Below are positions 1-8,918 of a DNA stretch of 64,000 nucleotides, piece by piece. The first letter of the stretch is position 1; each line of letters begins with the position of its first letter. The position numbers and the translations under genes are program-made. The DNA is taken from the NCBI RefSeq assembly GCF_900100735.1, contig NZ_FNCJ01000001.1, positions 248,001-312,000 of the forward strand. Direction: 5' to 3'. The stretch is from Paraburkholderia phenazinium. GTDB taxonomy: Bacteria > Pseudomonadota > Gammaproteobacteria > Burkholderiales > Burkholderiaceae. The notes beneath the pieces are model-generated. The model was not told the origin of the DNA and did not search any database. It saw nothing but the letters and a program-made list of their open reading frames with translations.

Positions 1-385
1 ACTCGATCAGCATCTCGAGTTGCGCGCGGAAGTCAGGCGCGTAGCGTTCGAGCGGCTTGCCGGGCGGCAAGCCGAACTCGGCACGCAGCGGGTCGATGGC
101 CTCGAGCGCGCGGCGCACGATGGTGTCGTCCGGCGCATAAGGCTCCAGCACGAACAGGTTCACGCCGAACGGCCGCGCGGTCAGCGCACGGATCGCGGCC
201 ACCTCGCTAGCGAGCTTTTCCGCAGTAAAGGGCGCGGCGGCGAGAAAGCCCAGCGCACCGGCATTCGATACACCCGCCACCATCGCAGGCGAAGTCGGTC
301 CACCCGCCATTGGCGCCTGCACGACCGGCACGCGCAGATCGAAACGTTCGGCAAAAGGTGAAGCGAAGCTGCGTGTATTCGTCAT
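1..385 (-). CDS. Nitronate monooxygenase / 2-nitropropane dioxygenase family, N-terminal part (runs off window)
   Basis: The reverse strand from an ATG at 385 encodes MTNTRSFASPF, then a stretch containing VPVVQAPMAGG, VSNAGALGFL and PFGVNLFV. These are the hallmark N-terminal motifs of FMN-dependent nitronate monooxygenases, a TIM barrel whose first strand carries the APM(A/G)G flavin-binding turn. The family oxidises alkyl nitronates to carbonyl compounds and nitrite in the cytoplasm. Only about 128 residues lie inside the window and the gene continues past position 1, so the catalytic His region cannot be checked. It is divergent from the dienelactone hydrolase gene; the 245-bp gap between them should hold both promoters. 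An enoyl-ACP reductase (FabK-like) relative is a less likely alternative. Confidence 0.85.
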   Translation of the reverse strand, partial: MTNTRSFASPFAERFDLRVPVVQAPMAGGPTSPAMVAGVSNAGALGFLAAAPFTAEKLASEVAAIRALTARPFGVNLFVLEPYAPDDTIVRRALEAIDPLRAEFGLPPGKPLERYAPDFRAQLEMLIE

Positions 386-630
386 GATTGACTCCTTCCT
401 GATCCGACACCCGCGCGACTGGCGGGTCAACCCAGCCGACTCTACTGGAGCGCCGGGCTCACGAAAAATGAATTATCGAGAACGTTTCGATCCCAGGACG
501 AGAAAGCAGCCCTGCGTGCGGCGCGCAGGCCGCCCCTGGCCTCGCTGCGCAGCCTTTCTTTTAGTGGCACACTGACCGGCCTACAGCGGGCCTTGCCCGC
601 CTGCACCACCGTAATTTGAAGGAGAGCAAC

Positions 631-1329
631 GTGAGCGTGACTTCCCGATGGATCGACATTCCGGCCGGCACTGACAGTTTCGAAGGCTATCTGGCCCTGC
701 CCAAGAGCGGCAAAGGTCCAGCCGTCATCATCGTTCAGGAAATCTTCGGCGTGAACAGCCATATTCGCGCGGTCGCCGACCAGTACGCCCAGGACGGCTA
801 TGTGGCGCTCGCACCGGACCTCTTCTGGCGCACCCAGCCGCGCGTCGAACTGACCTACGCCGGCGCCGATCGCGACAAGGGCATTGAAATCATGAAGAAG
901 ACCGACGTGGGCCTCGCCGTGGCCGACATCGGCGCAACGGCCGCCGCCCTGCGCGCGATGCCGGAAGTGACCGGCAAGGTGGCGGCAATCGGCTACTGCT
1001 TCGGCGGCCGCCTTGTGTACCTGGCCGCTGCGCAAAACACCATCGACCTCGGCGTGAGCTACTACGGCGGCGGTATCCAGAACCTGCTCGACGAAGCCGC
1101 GAAGATCAAGGTGCCGATGCAGTTCCACTATGGCGAACTCGACCACGGCATTCCTCTCGAAGCCGTGGGCCAGGTGCAGGAGCGTTTCGCCGGCCGTGGC
1201 GATGCGCAATTCCATATCTATGCGAACGCCGACCACGGCTTTAACTGCACCGACCGCGCTTCCTACAACCAGCACGCCGCAGCGCTGGCGCACGGCCGCA
1301 CGCTGACCTTCCTCGGCGAACGGCTGTAA
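631..1329 (+). CDS. Dienelactone hydrolase family protein
   Basis: A 232-residue alpha/beta hydrolase of the dienelactone hydrolase family, which typically opens the lactone ring of 4-carboxymethylenebut-2-en-4-olide in the modified ortho-cleavage pathway. Visible signatures are the nucleophile Cys123 in GYCFGG, Asp171 in GELDHG, His202 in NADHGF and the conserved Glu36 in QEIFG, the usual Cys-Asp-His arrangement with the activating Glu. The GTG at 631 is chosen because AAGGAG lies 6 nt upstream; an earlier TTG at 616 would place that site inside the gene. It ends 15 bp before the amidase gene, so the two are probably co-transcribed. No chlorocatechol or catechol genes are nearby, so the true substrate is open. 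Confidence 0.9.
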   Translation: MSVTSRWIDIPAGTDSFEGYLALPKSGKGPAVIIVQEIFGVNSHIRAVADQYAQDGYVALAPDLFWRTQPRVELTYAGADRDKGIEIMKKTDVGLAVADIGATAAALRAMPEVTGKVAAIGYCFGGRLVYLAAAQNTIDLGVSYYGGGIQNLLDEAAKIKVPMQFHYGELDHGIPLEAVGQVQERFAGRGDAQFHIYANADHGFNCTDRASYNQHAAALAHGRTLTFLGERL

Positions 1330-1344
1330 CGGGCGCAGCAGCCA

Positions 1345-2835
1345 GTGCTATCCGACTACCTTGCCCATGACGCGATCGGTCTTGCCGAGCTGGTCCGCAC
1401 GCGCGAAGCCAGTGCGCGCGAGCTGCTCGATATGGCCATCGCGCGCGCCGAGGCGGCCAATCCCGCGATCAATGCGATCGTCCTCAAGGACTACGAGGCG
1501 GCCCGGCAACGGGCCTCGCGCGATCATGCGCATACGCTCGGCGACGGGCCGCTCGCGGGTGTGCCCTATCTGATCAAGGATCTGGGCGCGCCGGTGGCGG
1601 GCTTGCGGATGTCGATGGGCAGCCGCCATTACCGGCACTTCGTGCCCAGCGAAGATGCACCGGTGGTCGCGCTGGCGCGCGCAGCCGGCCTCAACATCTT
1701 CGCCAAGACCAGCACCTCGGAGCTGGGGCAAATGCCCTATACCGAGCCCGAACTGTTCGGCCCCTGCCGCAACCCGTGGAGCCTCGACCACACGCCGGGC
1801 GGTTCGAGCGGCGGCGCCGGGGCCGCCGTGGCGGCGGGCATCGTGCCGCTCGCGCACGCCTCCGATGGCGGCGGTTCGATCCGCATCCCGGCCTCCTGCT
1901 GCGGCCTGTTCGGCCTCAAACCGTCGCGCGGACGCATTCCCAGTTTGTACGCGCCCGCCGCCGGCGAGCTCGGCGTCGATCATGCGGTCTCGCGCAGCGT
2001 CCGCGACAGCGCGCTGCTGCTCGACCTCATGACTGGGCAAGCGCAGTACAAGCCGCCCGGCGCACCGGGCACGTTTCTGGGTGCGGTCAGCGAGCCGTGC
2101 CGGCCATTGAGCATCGCCTATGTGACCGAGGGGATGCTCGCGCCCACGTTGTCGGCCGACGCCCGCGCGGCGCTCGACGACGCGGCGAAACTCGCGGCCT
2201 CGCTCGGACACCATGTCGAACCGGTCTCGCTCGGGATCGATTTCGAGGCGGTGCGCCATGCCTACCTGATGTTGTGTTCGTTGACAGCGCGCGACATGGT
2301 GCTGAACGCGGAGCGCATCACCGGCCGCAAGCCGATGCGCGACGAGTTCGAAATCGCCACGTGGGCGATGGCGCAGATCGGCCGCAAGCTTGGCGAGCGC
2401 GCCTTGCCGTCCGCGCTGGAGGAACAGCGCCGGATTACCGTGAAGCTCACCGATCTGCTGTCACGCTACGACGTGGTCCTGTGCGCCACCCTGGCCGCGG
2501 CGCCGATCAAGATCGGCGAGATGCAGCCCACCGCGAGCGAGCGTCTGCAGATGCGCGCGGTCGTCACGATGCCGATCGAGTTGCTGTTAAAGAAGATGCT
2601 CGCGGAAGCTGCCGACAAGGCGTTCGCCTGGGCTGGCTGTACGGAGGTGTTCAACCTGAGCGGCCAGCCGGCGATGTCGGTGCCGCTTTACTGGAATGCC
2701 CGCGGCCTGCCGGTCGGCGTGCAGTTCGCGGCGCGCGAGGGTGGCGAGGCCACGCTGTTCCGGCTCGCTGCGCAACTCGAAGCGGCGCGGCCCTGGTTTG
2801 CCAAACGTCCCCCCTTGATACCGGCGCGCAGCTAG
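1345..2835 (+). CDS. Amidase (amidase signature family)
   Basis: A 496-residue amidase-signature enzyme that hydrolyses a C-N amide bond. The Ser-cisSer-Lys triad is visible: Lys78 in PYLIKDLG, cis-Ser155 in [10 protein letters not shown] and nucleophile Ser178 in DGGGSIRIP, followed by [11 protein letters not shown]. Length and motif spacing match 6-aminohexanoate-cyclic-dimer hydrolase-like and aryl-acylamidase members rather than GatA, which would sit with gatB/gatC. No signal peptide is seen, so it should be cytoplasmic. The start is a GTG 15 bp after the dienelactone hydrolase stop, with no strong ribosome site, suggesting translational coupling. The substrate cannot be told from the sequence. 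Confidence 0.88.
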   Translation: MLSDYLAHDAIGLAELVRTREASARELLDMAIARAEAANPAINAIVLKDYEAARQRASRDHAHTLGDGPLAGVPYLIKDLGAPVAGLRMSMGSRHYRHFVPSEDAPVVALARAAGLNIFAKTSTSELGQMPYTEPELFGPCRNPWSLDHTPGGSSGGAGAAVAAGIVPLAHASDGGGSIRIPASCCGLFGLKPSRGRIPSLYAPAAGELGVDHAVSRSVRDSALLLDLMTGQAQYKPPGAPGTFLGAVSEPCRPLSIAYVTEGMLAPTLSADARAALDDAAKLAASLGHHVEPVSLGIDFEAVRHAYLMLCSLTARDMVLNAERITGRKPMRDEFEIATWAMAQIGRKLGERALPSALEEQRRITVKLTDLLSRYDVVLCATLAAAPIKIGEMQPTASERLQMRAVVTMPIELLLKKMLAEAADKAFAWAGCTEVFNLSGQPAMSVPLYWNARGLPVGVQFAAREGGEATLFRLAAQLEAARPWFAKRPPLIPARS

Positions 2836-2862
2836 GCAGTAGCGGCGCACCGAACCGCACGC

Positions 2863-4152
2863 TCAGGCGGGACGGCGGCGCGCGTCCAGATCGACATGGC
2901 GCAGGCCGGGAATATAGGCGAGCGATACGATCGACAAGGCAAGACCACCCATCACGTAGTAGGTCGGCGCGAGCGGCGAGCCGGTCGTTTCGATGAGCCA
3001 CGTGACGATCAACTGCCCGAACGCGCCGAACAGCATCACCGCCAGGTTGTACGCAAGCGAGAGTCCGGTTGAACGCACGTTGGCGGGAAACAGCTCGGCG
3101 ATCATCGCGCCGAATGGGCCGTAGTAACCGGACAGCGTAATCGACAGAATCGCTTGCACCAGGATCAACTTCGACACGCTCGGCGCCGCCGCGAGCGAAG
3201 CGAACAGCGGGTAGATCAAGACGAGTGTCAGCACCAACGACCACATCGCCAGCCGCTTGCGGCCAATCCTGTCCGACCATGCGCCGGTCAGCGGCGAGAG
3301 CACCATCAACAGCAGGTTGCCGGCAATCAGTGCGTAGAAGGATTGCGCATACGGCAGCTTCAGTTGCTTGACCGCGAAGGTGGGCAGATAGCTGATCAGC
3401 ACATAGAGGGTGACCGTCACTGCGATCACTGTGCCGAGTGCGCACAGTACCTCACGGCTGTGGCTCGCGAGAACTTCGCGCAGCGTCGCGCGACGCGCCG
3501 TTTGTTGCGCGTGCAGAAACGCTTCGGAGTCGGCGAGGTGACGGCGGACATAAAAGCCGATCGGCCCGATCACGAGGCCGAGCAGGAATGGCACGCGCCA
3601 GCCCCATGATTTCAGCGCCTCAGGCGAGAGACCGCGCGTGATCGCCGCGCCGAGCGCGGCGCCAAGCAGCAACGCGGCCGCCTGGCTGGCCATCTGCCAG
3701 CCGCCATAGAGACCGCGCTTCGAGAACGGCGCCGCTTCGATCAGCAGCGCGGTGGAACTGCCGAACGCGCCGCCCGCAGAAAAGCCTTGCAGCAAACGCC
3801 CCAGCACGATCATCAGCGGCGCGCCGATGCCAATGGCCGAATACGGCGGCGCGATCGCCACCAGCAGCACACCGAGCGTCATCAGGGCCATCACCAGCGA
3901 CAACGCCGCCTGGCGCCCTGCCCGGTCCGCGTAAAGTCCGAGCACGATGGCGCCGAGCGCCCGCATGACAAACGCGGCGCCGAAACTGGCGGTGGTGAGA
4001 AGCAGTGCGGAATATTGACTACTGGCTGGGAAAAACGGTTCGGCAATCACCACCGTCATCAAGCCGAAGACCGAGAAGTCGTACCACTCGAGTGCGTTGC
4101 CGATCACGGCTGCCGCTACCGCTCGGGTATTGAGGCTCTTTGACGCTGCCAT
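2863..4152 (-). CDS. MFS transporter, metabolite:H+ symporter (MHS) type
   Basis: A 429-residue integral membrane protein with about 12 hydrophobic segments. The start region GNALEWYDFSVFGLM is the MHS-family signature (compare ProP, KgtP and ShiA), and the loop 2-3 motif appears as LYADRAGRQAAL. It should import a small organic acid or osmolyte with protons; the substrate is not deducible. The ATG at 4152 has GGAG 6 nt upstream on the reverse strand; a longer open frame to 4350 has low hydrophobicity and no start signal. It converges with the amidase gene. Confidence 0.87.
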   Translation of the reverse strand: MAASKSLNTRAVAAAVIGNALEWYDFSVFGLMTVVIAEPFFPASSQYSALLLTTASFGAAFVMRALGAIVLGLYADRAGRQAALSLVMALMTLGVLLVAIAPPYSAIGIGAPLMIVLGRLLQGFSAGGAFGSSTALLIEAAPFSKRGLYGGWQMASQAAALLLGAALGAAITRGLSPEALKSWGWRVPFLLGLVIGPIGFYVRRHLADSEAFLHAQQTARRATLREVLASHSREVLCALGTVIAVTVTLYVLISYLPTFAVKQLKLPYAQSFYALIAGNLLLMVLSPLTGAWSDRIGRKRLAMWSLVLTLVLIYPLFASLAAAPSVSKLILVQAILSITLSGYYGPFGAMIAELFPANVRSTGLSLAYNLAVMLFGAFGQLIVTWLIETTGSPLAPTYYVMGGLALSIVSLAYIPGLRHVDLDARRRPA

Positions 4153-4276
4153 CAGGATCTCCAGCCTTCGAAAGGTGTCGCGTGCTGCCTTGAAGATGAG
4201 CCGCTCGACGAGACGCGCTGCCGCCATGCCAAAAGCATTGCGAGTGTAAAGACCGCTGTAAAGGTTTTCAAGCTGC

Positions 4277-4311
4277 AAAAAGGGGGCTGGCGCACGCTGC
4301 GACAGCCCCCT
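4277..4311 (-). terminator. Rho-independent terminator after the HiPIP gene
   Basis: On the reverse strand AGGGGGCTG and CAGCCCCCT form a perfect 9-bp stem with a 13-nt loop, followed directly by a T run. It lies about 95 bp downstream of the HiPIP stop codon and upstream of the MFS gene, so it separates these two same-strand units. Confidence 0.75.
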
Positions 4312-4405
4312 CGGGGAAGCAAGCCGGTAGCCGCGCCGGCAAAGACGCACTTATGCTGCAGCGCGTCCGGCGCGGCATGTCCGGTGCACGGCCCTCACCG
4401 GGATC

Positions 4406-4717
4406 TCAGGCCTTCTTGTTATATGCGCTGCACCAACCCTTGGCCGAGACCTGCTTGCCGCCGAACATCGGGCAGCCGCCCCAAGGGTCGGTGGCCTTGC
4501 CTTGATAGAAGCTGCAGTTACCGCAATCCTGGCCAGCCGCGTACTTGGCGTACTTGGCCTTGTCGACCTTGCTGGCGTCTTCCTTGTAGCCGAGCGCCTG
4601 AGCGGTCGGATCGGTTTCGGTGACTTTGGGGGCGTCGGCGAAGGCCTGGCGCGACAATGCGAGCGTCGAGGCGACGCCAATGCTCGTAATGAGGAAGCTA
4701 CGACGGGATGACTTCAT
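4406..4717 (-). CDS. High-potential iron-sulfur protein (HiPIP)
   Basis: A 103-residue small redox protein that holds one [4Fe-4S] cluster cycling between the 3+ and 2+ states and shuttles electrons in the periplasm. The four cluster cysteines are at 65, 68, 82 and 96 (CGNC, GGCPMF, KGWCSAY), the standard HiPIP spacing, and Tyr44 in ALGY matches the conserved tyrosine near the cluster. The N-terminus SRRSFL followed by a hydrophobic stretch and AFA-DA is a Tat signal, consistent with export after cluster insertion. It is a single-gene unit with its own terminator. In non-phototrophic betaproteobacteria HiPIPs are usually linked to respiratory electron transfer; the partner here is unknown. 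Confidence 0.93.
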   Translation of the reverse strand: MKSSRRSFLITSIGVASTLALSRQAFADAPKVTETDPTAQALGYKEDASKVDKAKYAKYAAGQDCGNCSFYQGKATDPWGGCPMFGGKQVSAKGWCSAYNKKA

Positions 4718-4831
4718 GGGGACTCACTCCATTTTGTATTGGACTAAACGCCGTTCTAACGACAGCGGTCCCCAAGCATAACAACGAAGCCGTCACGCGT
4801 GACGGCTCAAATGATAGACATAAGCGAATTG

Positions 4832-5938
4832 TTAAGCTCGCCCAACCAGCTCGCATACGCGCTGCGCAATCGCGAGGCACGCGGTCAAGCCCGGCGATTC
4901 GATCCCGAACAGATTGACCAGTCCGCGCACGCCATGCGCGGCCGGCCCCTGAATCACGAAGTCGGCCGCGGGTTCGCCGGGACCGGAGAGTTTGGGACGA
5001 ATGCCCGCATACGCTGGCTGCAACGCGCCGTCGGGTAGCGCGGGCCAATAGGCGCGGATCGCGGCATAGAAGGAATCCGCACGATGCGGGTCCACGTCGT
5101 AGTTGATTGCATCGACCCATTCGACATCGGGACCGAAGCGCGCCTGGCCGCCGAGGTCGATGGTCAGGTGCACGCCAAGACCGGCCTCGTTCGGCATCGG
5201 ATAGATCAGGCGGCTAAACGGCGCGCGCCCCGAGATGCTGAAGTAGTTGCCGCGCGCCAGATAAAGCGGCGGCACATGCCGTGCATCGAGTCCGCGAATC
5301 TGCCGGGCCAGCGCATTGGCCTGCAGGCCTGCGCTATTGATCACACACGCCGCGCTGATCGTGGTGGGCGCGGCCCCGCCGACCTTCACCACGAAGCGCC
5401 CGTTGCTCGACTCGATCGCCTCGACCGGGGCATGGAACGCGCACACGGCGCCGTCGCGTTCGGCATCGCCTTGAAGCGCCAGCATCAGTTGATGACTGTC
5501 GACGATCCCCGTGCGCGGCGAAAACACCGCCTCCACGCATTCGAGCGCCGGCTCCAGCGCCTGCGCTTCCGCGCCGCCAATGCGCAGCAGATCGAGCACG
5601 CCGTTTTCCTTGCCGCGCGCCATGATGCTTTCCAGTTGCGGAACCTGGTTGCGCGAGGTCGCCACGAGCAGCTTGCCGCACCGCGAATGCGGCACGCCGT
5701 GCTCCTCGCAGTAGTCGTACAGCATCTCGCGGCCGCGCACGCACAGCGTCGCCTTCACCGAACCGCGCGGATAGTAGATGCCCGCGTGAATCACTTCGCT
5801 ATTGCGCGAACTGGTACCGACGCCAATCGCTTCGGCCGCCTCCAGCACAATCACTTCGCGACCGCGTGCCGCCAGGGCACGCGCTACCGCCAGGCCCACG
5901 ACACCGGCGCCGATCACTACACATTCGATCTGATCCAT
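4832..5938 (-). CDS. FAD-dependent oxidoreductase, L-2-hydroxyglutarate oxidase (LhgO)-like
   Basis: A 368-residue DAO-family flavoprotein. Residues 5-30 carry the FAD-binding Rossmann signature [16 protein letters not shown] ending in an acidic VLEA, followed by [16 protein letters not shown], which is characteristic of the L-2-hydroxyglutarate dehydrogenase/oxidase group. The family oxidises L-2-hydroxyglutarate to 2-oxoglutarate and often feeds electrons to quinone. The ATG at 5938 begins exactly at the nucleotide-binding domain; the upstream open frame (to 6238) has no such features. No glutarate hydroxylase (csiD) is adjacent, so it probably acts in metabolite repair rather than in lysine/glutarate catabolism. 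Confidence 0.85.
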   Translation of the reverse strand: MDQIECVVIGAGVVGLAVARALAARGREVIVLEAAEAIGVGTSSRNSEVIHAGIYYPRGSVKATLCVRGREMLYDYCEEHGVPHSRCGKLLVATSRNQVPQLESIMARGKENGVLDLLRIGGAEAQALEPALECVEAVFSPRTGIVDSHQLMLALQGDAERDGAVCAFHAPVEAIESSNGRFVVKVGGAAPTTISAACVINSAGLQANALARQIRGLDARHVPPLYLARGNYFSISGRAPFSRLIYPMPNEAGLGVHLTIDLGGQARFGPDVEWVDAINYDVDPHRADSFYAAIRAYWPALPDGALQPAYAGIRPKLSGPGEPAADFVIQGPAAHGVRGLVNLFGIESPGLTACLAIAQRVCELVGRA

Positions 5939-6085
5939 GTCTCTTGACGCGGCCAACCGCACCGCGCGACCCCTCGTCCATCTGATGAAGATGAAGAGCG
6001 GCGGCGGCTGTCTCGTGCCGCCCACCACTCGCTGTCGAACGCGTCCTGCCCACACGACAAATTCTACGACGCCGTACAGAAACGA

Positions 6086-6114
6086 ATGCCCGCAGTCGCA
6101 ACAACTGCGGGCAT
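6086..6114 (-). terminator. Perfect 11-bp hairpin, possible terminator after the AAA+ gene
   Basis: ATGCCCGCAGT and ACTGCGGGCAT are perfect inverted copies around a 7-nt loop. It lies between two reverse-strand genes (AAA+ ATPase upstream, flavoprotein downstream). The downstream T content on the reverse strand is weak, so it is either a leaky terminator or a structured leader of the flavoprotein mRNA. Confidence 0.45.
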
Positions 6115-6253
6115 CGGATCGATAACCGGGTTCTTGAATCCGTGTGACGGACAGCTTCAGTGTACGCCGTCGCCGCCCGCTGCGCTCGTTTGATATGCGC
6201 GCAGCGTGTGACACGGCCGTGACGCCGCCGTGACGCAACGCCCGCCGCGCGAC

Positions 6254-7231
6254 TCAAAATCCGATCGGTTTGCGCCGGTTGCCGTGGTCGAGCCGGATGT
6301 CGCCCGCGTCGATCCAGTCTCGTCCGTCGATGCGCGCCGCCCCGAAGCCGTTCAGGATCGCGCGGCGCATTTCCCGCGGCGACGCATGCTTGAGCGCATC
6401 GAGCGCAGGCTCGCCCAGCTCGGCTGGAAAGCGCTGGCCCCAGCCGTGGGCGGAGCGGATTTCATCGTAGATCGACTGGGCGATGCGGCGCGCGCCTTCG
6501 TGATCCGGCGGCGGAATTTCGTAGACGTTCATCCGGTTCAGCAGCGGCTCCGGAATGCCACGCTCATCGTTGGCGGTCGCGATCCAGATCACATGACCCG
6601 CGTTGATCGGAATCTCCGCGAATTCGTCGATGAAGGTTTCGGCGGTGTCATGCTCCAGCAGCGCATACAGCGCGCCGAGCGGATCGTATTGCGAGTCGCC
6701 GGTGGCCTTGTCGATCTCGTCGACGGCGATCACCGGATTCGCGTAGCTGCCGTGCACGAGCGCCTCGAAGACCTTGCCCGGCTTGGCGTTCTTCCATTGC
6801 GACGAGGCACCCGAGAGAATCCAGCCCGCGGTCAGCGAACTCATCGCGACATAGTGATACGAGGTGCCCAGCAGCCGCGCAAGCTGCTTCGCAAAATGCG
6901 TCTTGCCGATGCCGGGGTCGCCGAGCAACAGGATCGGCATCAGTTCGAGGCGGTCCTCGGTTTCGAGGCACAGCGCGACCTGCTTGCGCACGTCGTCGAG
7001 CGGCTCGCTGAAGTTCGGCAGCGCCTCGACCAGATCGTCGATCGATGGCATCCGGTTCGGCTTCACGCAAAAGCGCAGATTGCCGGTCTTCAGCATCTTC
7101 TCGTAGGTCGCGCGCAGTGCCTCGCTCGACCCTTCGCTCAGATCGTTCAGCGCGGTTTCGACCCGCTCGAGGTCGTAGACCTTGCTAAACGATGCCACCG
7201 CGATTTCTTGTTTGACCATTGCTGTTGTCAT
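6254..7231 (-). CDS. AAA+ ATPase, Lon-like ATPase domain without protease domain
   Basis: A 325-residue stand-alone AAA+ protein. Walker A is LLLGDPGIGKTHF (about residue 100), Walker B is VIAVDEIDK, and an arginine finger is likely in EPLLNRMNVYEI. The region from Walker B onward, with DPLGALYALLEHD, TFIDEFAEIPI and VIWIATAN, closely follows the layout of the Lon ATPase core. There is no Lon N-terminal domain and no Ser-Lys protease domain, so it should remodel a partner rather than degrade it. The first 90 residues may be an adaptor-binding region. It is a single-gene unit. A MoxR-type ATPase is the alternative, but the sensor and second-region motifs fit Lon better. Confidence 0.75.
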   Translation of the reverse strand: MTTAMVKQEIAVASFSKVYDLERVETALNDLSEGSSEALRATYEKMLKTGNLRFCVKPNRMPSIDDLVEALPNFSEPLDDVRKQVALCLETEDRLELMPILLLGDPGIGKTHFAKQLARLLGTSYHYVAMSSLTAGWILSGASSQWKNAKPGKVFEALVHGSYANPVIAVDEIDKATGDSQYDPLGALYALLEHDTAETFIDEFAEIPINAGHVIWIATANDERGIPEPLLNRMNVYEIPPPDHEGARRIAQSIYDEIRSAHGWGQRFPAELGEPALDALKHASPREMRRAILNGFGAARIDGRDWIDAGDIRLDHGNRRKPIGF

Positions 7232-7553
7232 AGCTCACCCCGTCGTGCTGGTCTTGCGGCTACGGCGCCGGCCAGGCGCCGTTTCAAGTCCAGTGTAACG
7301 ATGCAATATTCATGCGCAAGCGAGCAGCCGAGCGGGTCTGCTGCTAACACCCGGACTACAGCCCGACCTCAGCCGGGCTCCGCCGTCCCGCCAGGCAGCC
7401 AGGGTTCTGGTTGAAGCGGCCGATCATGTCCCCATCTGCAATGCATTGTTGCTGAACCCGGCCCCCGCACGGGTGTCAGAAAGACGTTACGACCTTCAGG
7501 CGTAAGATGAGCGCCTGTCATCCCGCCGGATACAGTGCACCGGAGAGCCGTCA
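7232..7553. other. Divergent intergenic region (322 bp), nothing further recognised
   Basis: Spacer between the reverse-strand AAA+ gene and the forward-strand exported protein gene. It should contain both promoters. I see no convincing paired -35/-10 boxes, repeats or RNA gene. Confidence 0.4.
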
Positions 7554-8048
7554 ATGATGTGGAAAACCAGTCTCGTCGCCGTGCTGTTCGGCACGTCCGT
7601 ACTCGCTCAGGCGCAGCAGCCAGCGGCCCCGCAGGTCGTGCAATGGCAGTTGCAGGTGATGCGCGACGGCCAGCAGATCGACTCGTTCGAGGGCAACACG
7701 ACGGTCGGCCAGGCGCGCACCGATACGCATCATCAGGTGGTGCAGCACAACGTCGGCTGCAAGGATGCGCCCGGCGGTAGTATCGATCTGTCGCGCACGC
7801 TGACCGTCTCGCCGCTGCAGGCCGACGCAAATCAGGTCACACTGGCCATTGACGCGCAGGAAACCTTCGAGGACGACAACGCGCAGCAAACCGACACGGG
7901 CTGCAAGCTGCCGCCGCAGCCGCGTCAGGTGAGCGCGAATCATCCGGGTCTGAAGGTGCCGGCCGGCCAATGGGTCACCTGGCAGATCGTCGACAAGAAT
8001 CCGAGCCTTGTGTATCGAGTCCATGCCAGCCTCGCCGGCAACCCCTGA
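7554..8048 (+). CDS. Exported hypothetical protein
   Basis: A 164-residue protein I do not recognise. It begins with a short Sec signal peptide (MMWKTSLVAVLFGTSVLAQAQ, cleavage probably after AQA). The mature part is rich in Gln, Asp and Thr, with VQWQLQVMRDGQQIDSFEG near its start, and two cysteines (NVGCKD, DTGCKLPP) that could form a disulfide in the periplasm. The pattern of short polar beta-strands suggests a small beta-sandwich. GGAG lies 8-9 nt before the first of two adjacent ATG codons. The next gene begins 28 bp downstream and may be co-transcribed. Confidence 0.7.
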   Translation: MMWKTSLVAVLFGTSVLAQAQQPAAPQVVQWQLQVMRDGQQIDSFEGNTTVGQARTDTHHQVVQHNVGCKDAPGGSIDLSRTLTVSPLQADANQVTLAIDAQETFEDDNAQQTDTGCKLPPQPRQVSANHPGLKVPAGQWVTWQIVDKNPSLVYRVHASLAGNP

Positions 8049-8076
8049 TATCAACGAAGAACGTGGATCACGCGGC

Positions 8077-8874
8077 ATGCGAAACCCCGAACAACTCATC
8101 CGCGAGAGCGTGCAGCCCAAGGATTTCATCGCCGTCAGCTGGAACCTGCACAAGGGGCGCACGCCGCTCGGCTTCCAGGCCTGGCAAGCGATGCAGCGTT
8201 GGGTGCAGTCGACCCATGCCGACGCGTATTTCCTGCAGGAAGCGATGGCACGGCGCATGCCGTCGCCGGTGTTGTCGCGCGGATTTGGCGCGCCGCTGCA
8301 CGATCCGCTCGACGATGTCTGGCATTGCCAGGCCACCGAAATTGCAGAATCGCTGGAGTTGCAGATCGCCCTCGGGCCGAACGTTTTCAAACCGTCGTGG
8401 CGGCACGGCAACGCGATCCTGTCGCCGCACCCGCTCGATCTCAGCGGACGCTGGGATATCTCCGCGCACCGCTTCGAAAAGCGTGGCCTACTGGTGGCGC
8501 GCGCCACCTTCGCCGGCCATTCGGTGACGCTGTTGTGCGCGCATCTGGCGCTCACGCGTGCGGCAAGACTGCGGCAGATGAACTGGATCGCACACTGGAT
8601 TTCGAAGGAAGCGCCGCAGGGCCCGCTCGTCCTCGCGGGCGACTTCAACGACTGGCGCAACGACTCGGTGCCGCTGTTCGGCGAACACGGTCTGTATGAG
8701 GTGGCCACGCTGCTCGGCGAATCCGGCCGGACCTTTCCGGCGTTTTCACCGGCGCTCGCGCTCGACAAGATGTTCGTGCGCGGCATGCAGCCGGTCGAGT
8801 GGATTCAGCCGACTCAAGAGACGGCGTGGCTGTCCGATCATTTGCCGTATATGGCGCGTTTGCGGGTGGAGTAA
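8077..8874 (+). CDS. Endonuclease/exonuclease/phosphatase (EEP) family protein
   Basis: A 265-residue EEP-fold hydrolase, the family of exonuclease III, DNase I and sphingomyelinase-type phosphodiesterases. The metal and catalytic motifs are in order: Asn in SWNLHKG, Glu in FLQEAM, GDFNDWR (Asp-Asn pair) and SDHLPY near the C-terminus. It resembles E. coli YbhP. No signal peptide or membrane segment is seen. The ATG at 8077 is chosen because the motif-bearing fold starts just after it; a GTG at 8008 would overlap the previous gene. Whether the substrate is nucleic acid, a phospholipid or a phosphoinositide-like ester cannot be told. Confidence 0.83.
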   Translation: MRNPEQLIRESVQPKDFIAVSWNLHKGRTPLGFQAWQAMQRWVQSTHADAYFLQEAMARRMPSPVLSRGFGAPLHDPLDDVWHCQATEIAESLELQIALGPNVFKPSWRHGNAILSPHPLDLSGRWDISAHRFEKRGLLVARATFAGHSVTLLCAHLALTRAARLRQMNWIAHWISKEAPQGPLVLAGDFNDWRNDSVPLFGEHGLYEVATLLGESGRTFPAFSPALALDKMFVRGMQPVEWIQPTQETAWLSDHLPYMARLRVE

Positions 8875-8918
8875 GCGCCGCGTTTGGGCAGCGCCGCAGC
8901 CCCGGCTGCTAACTCTCC

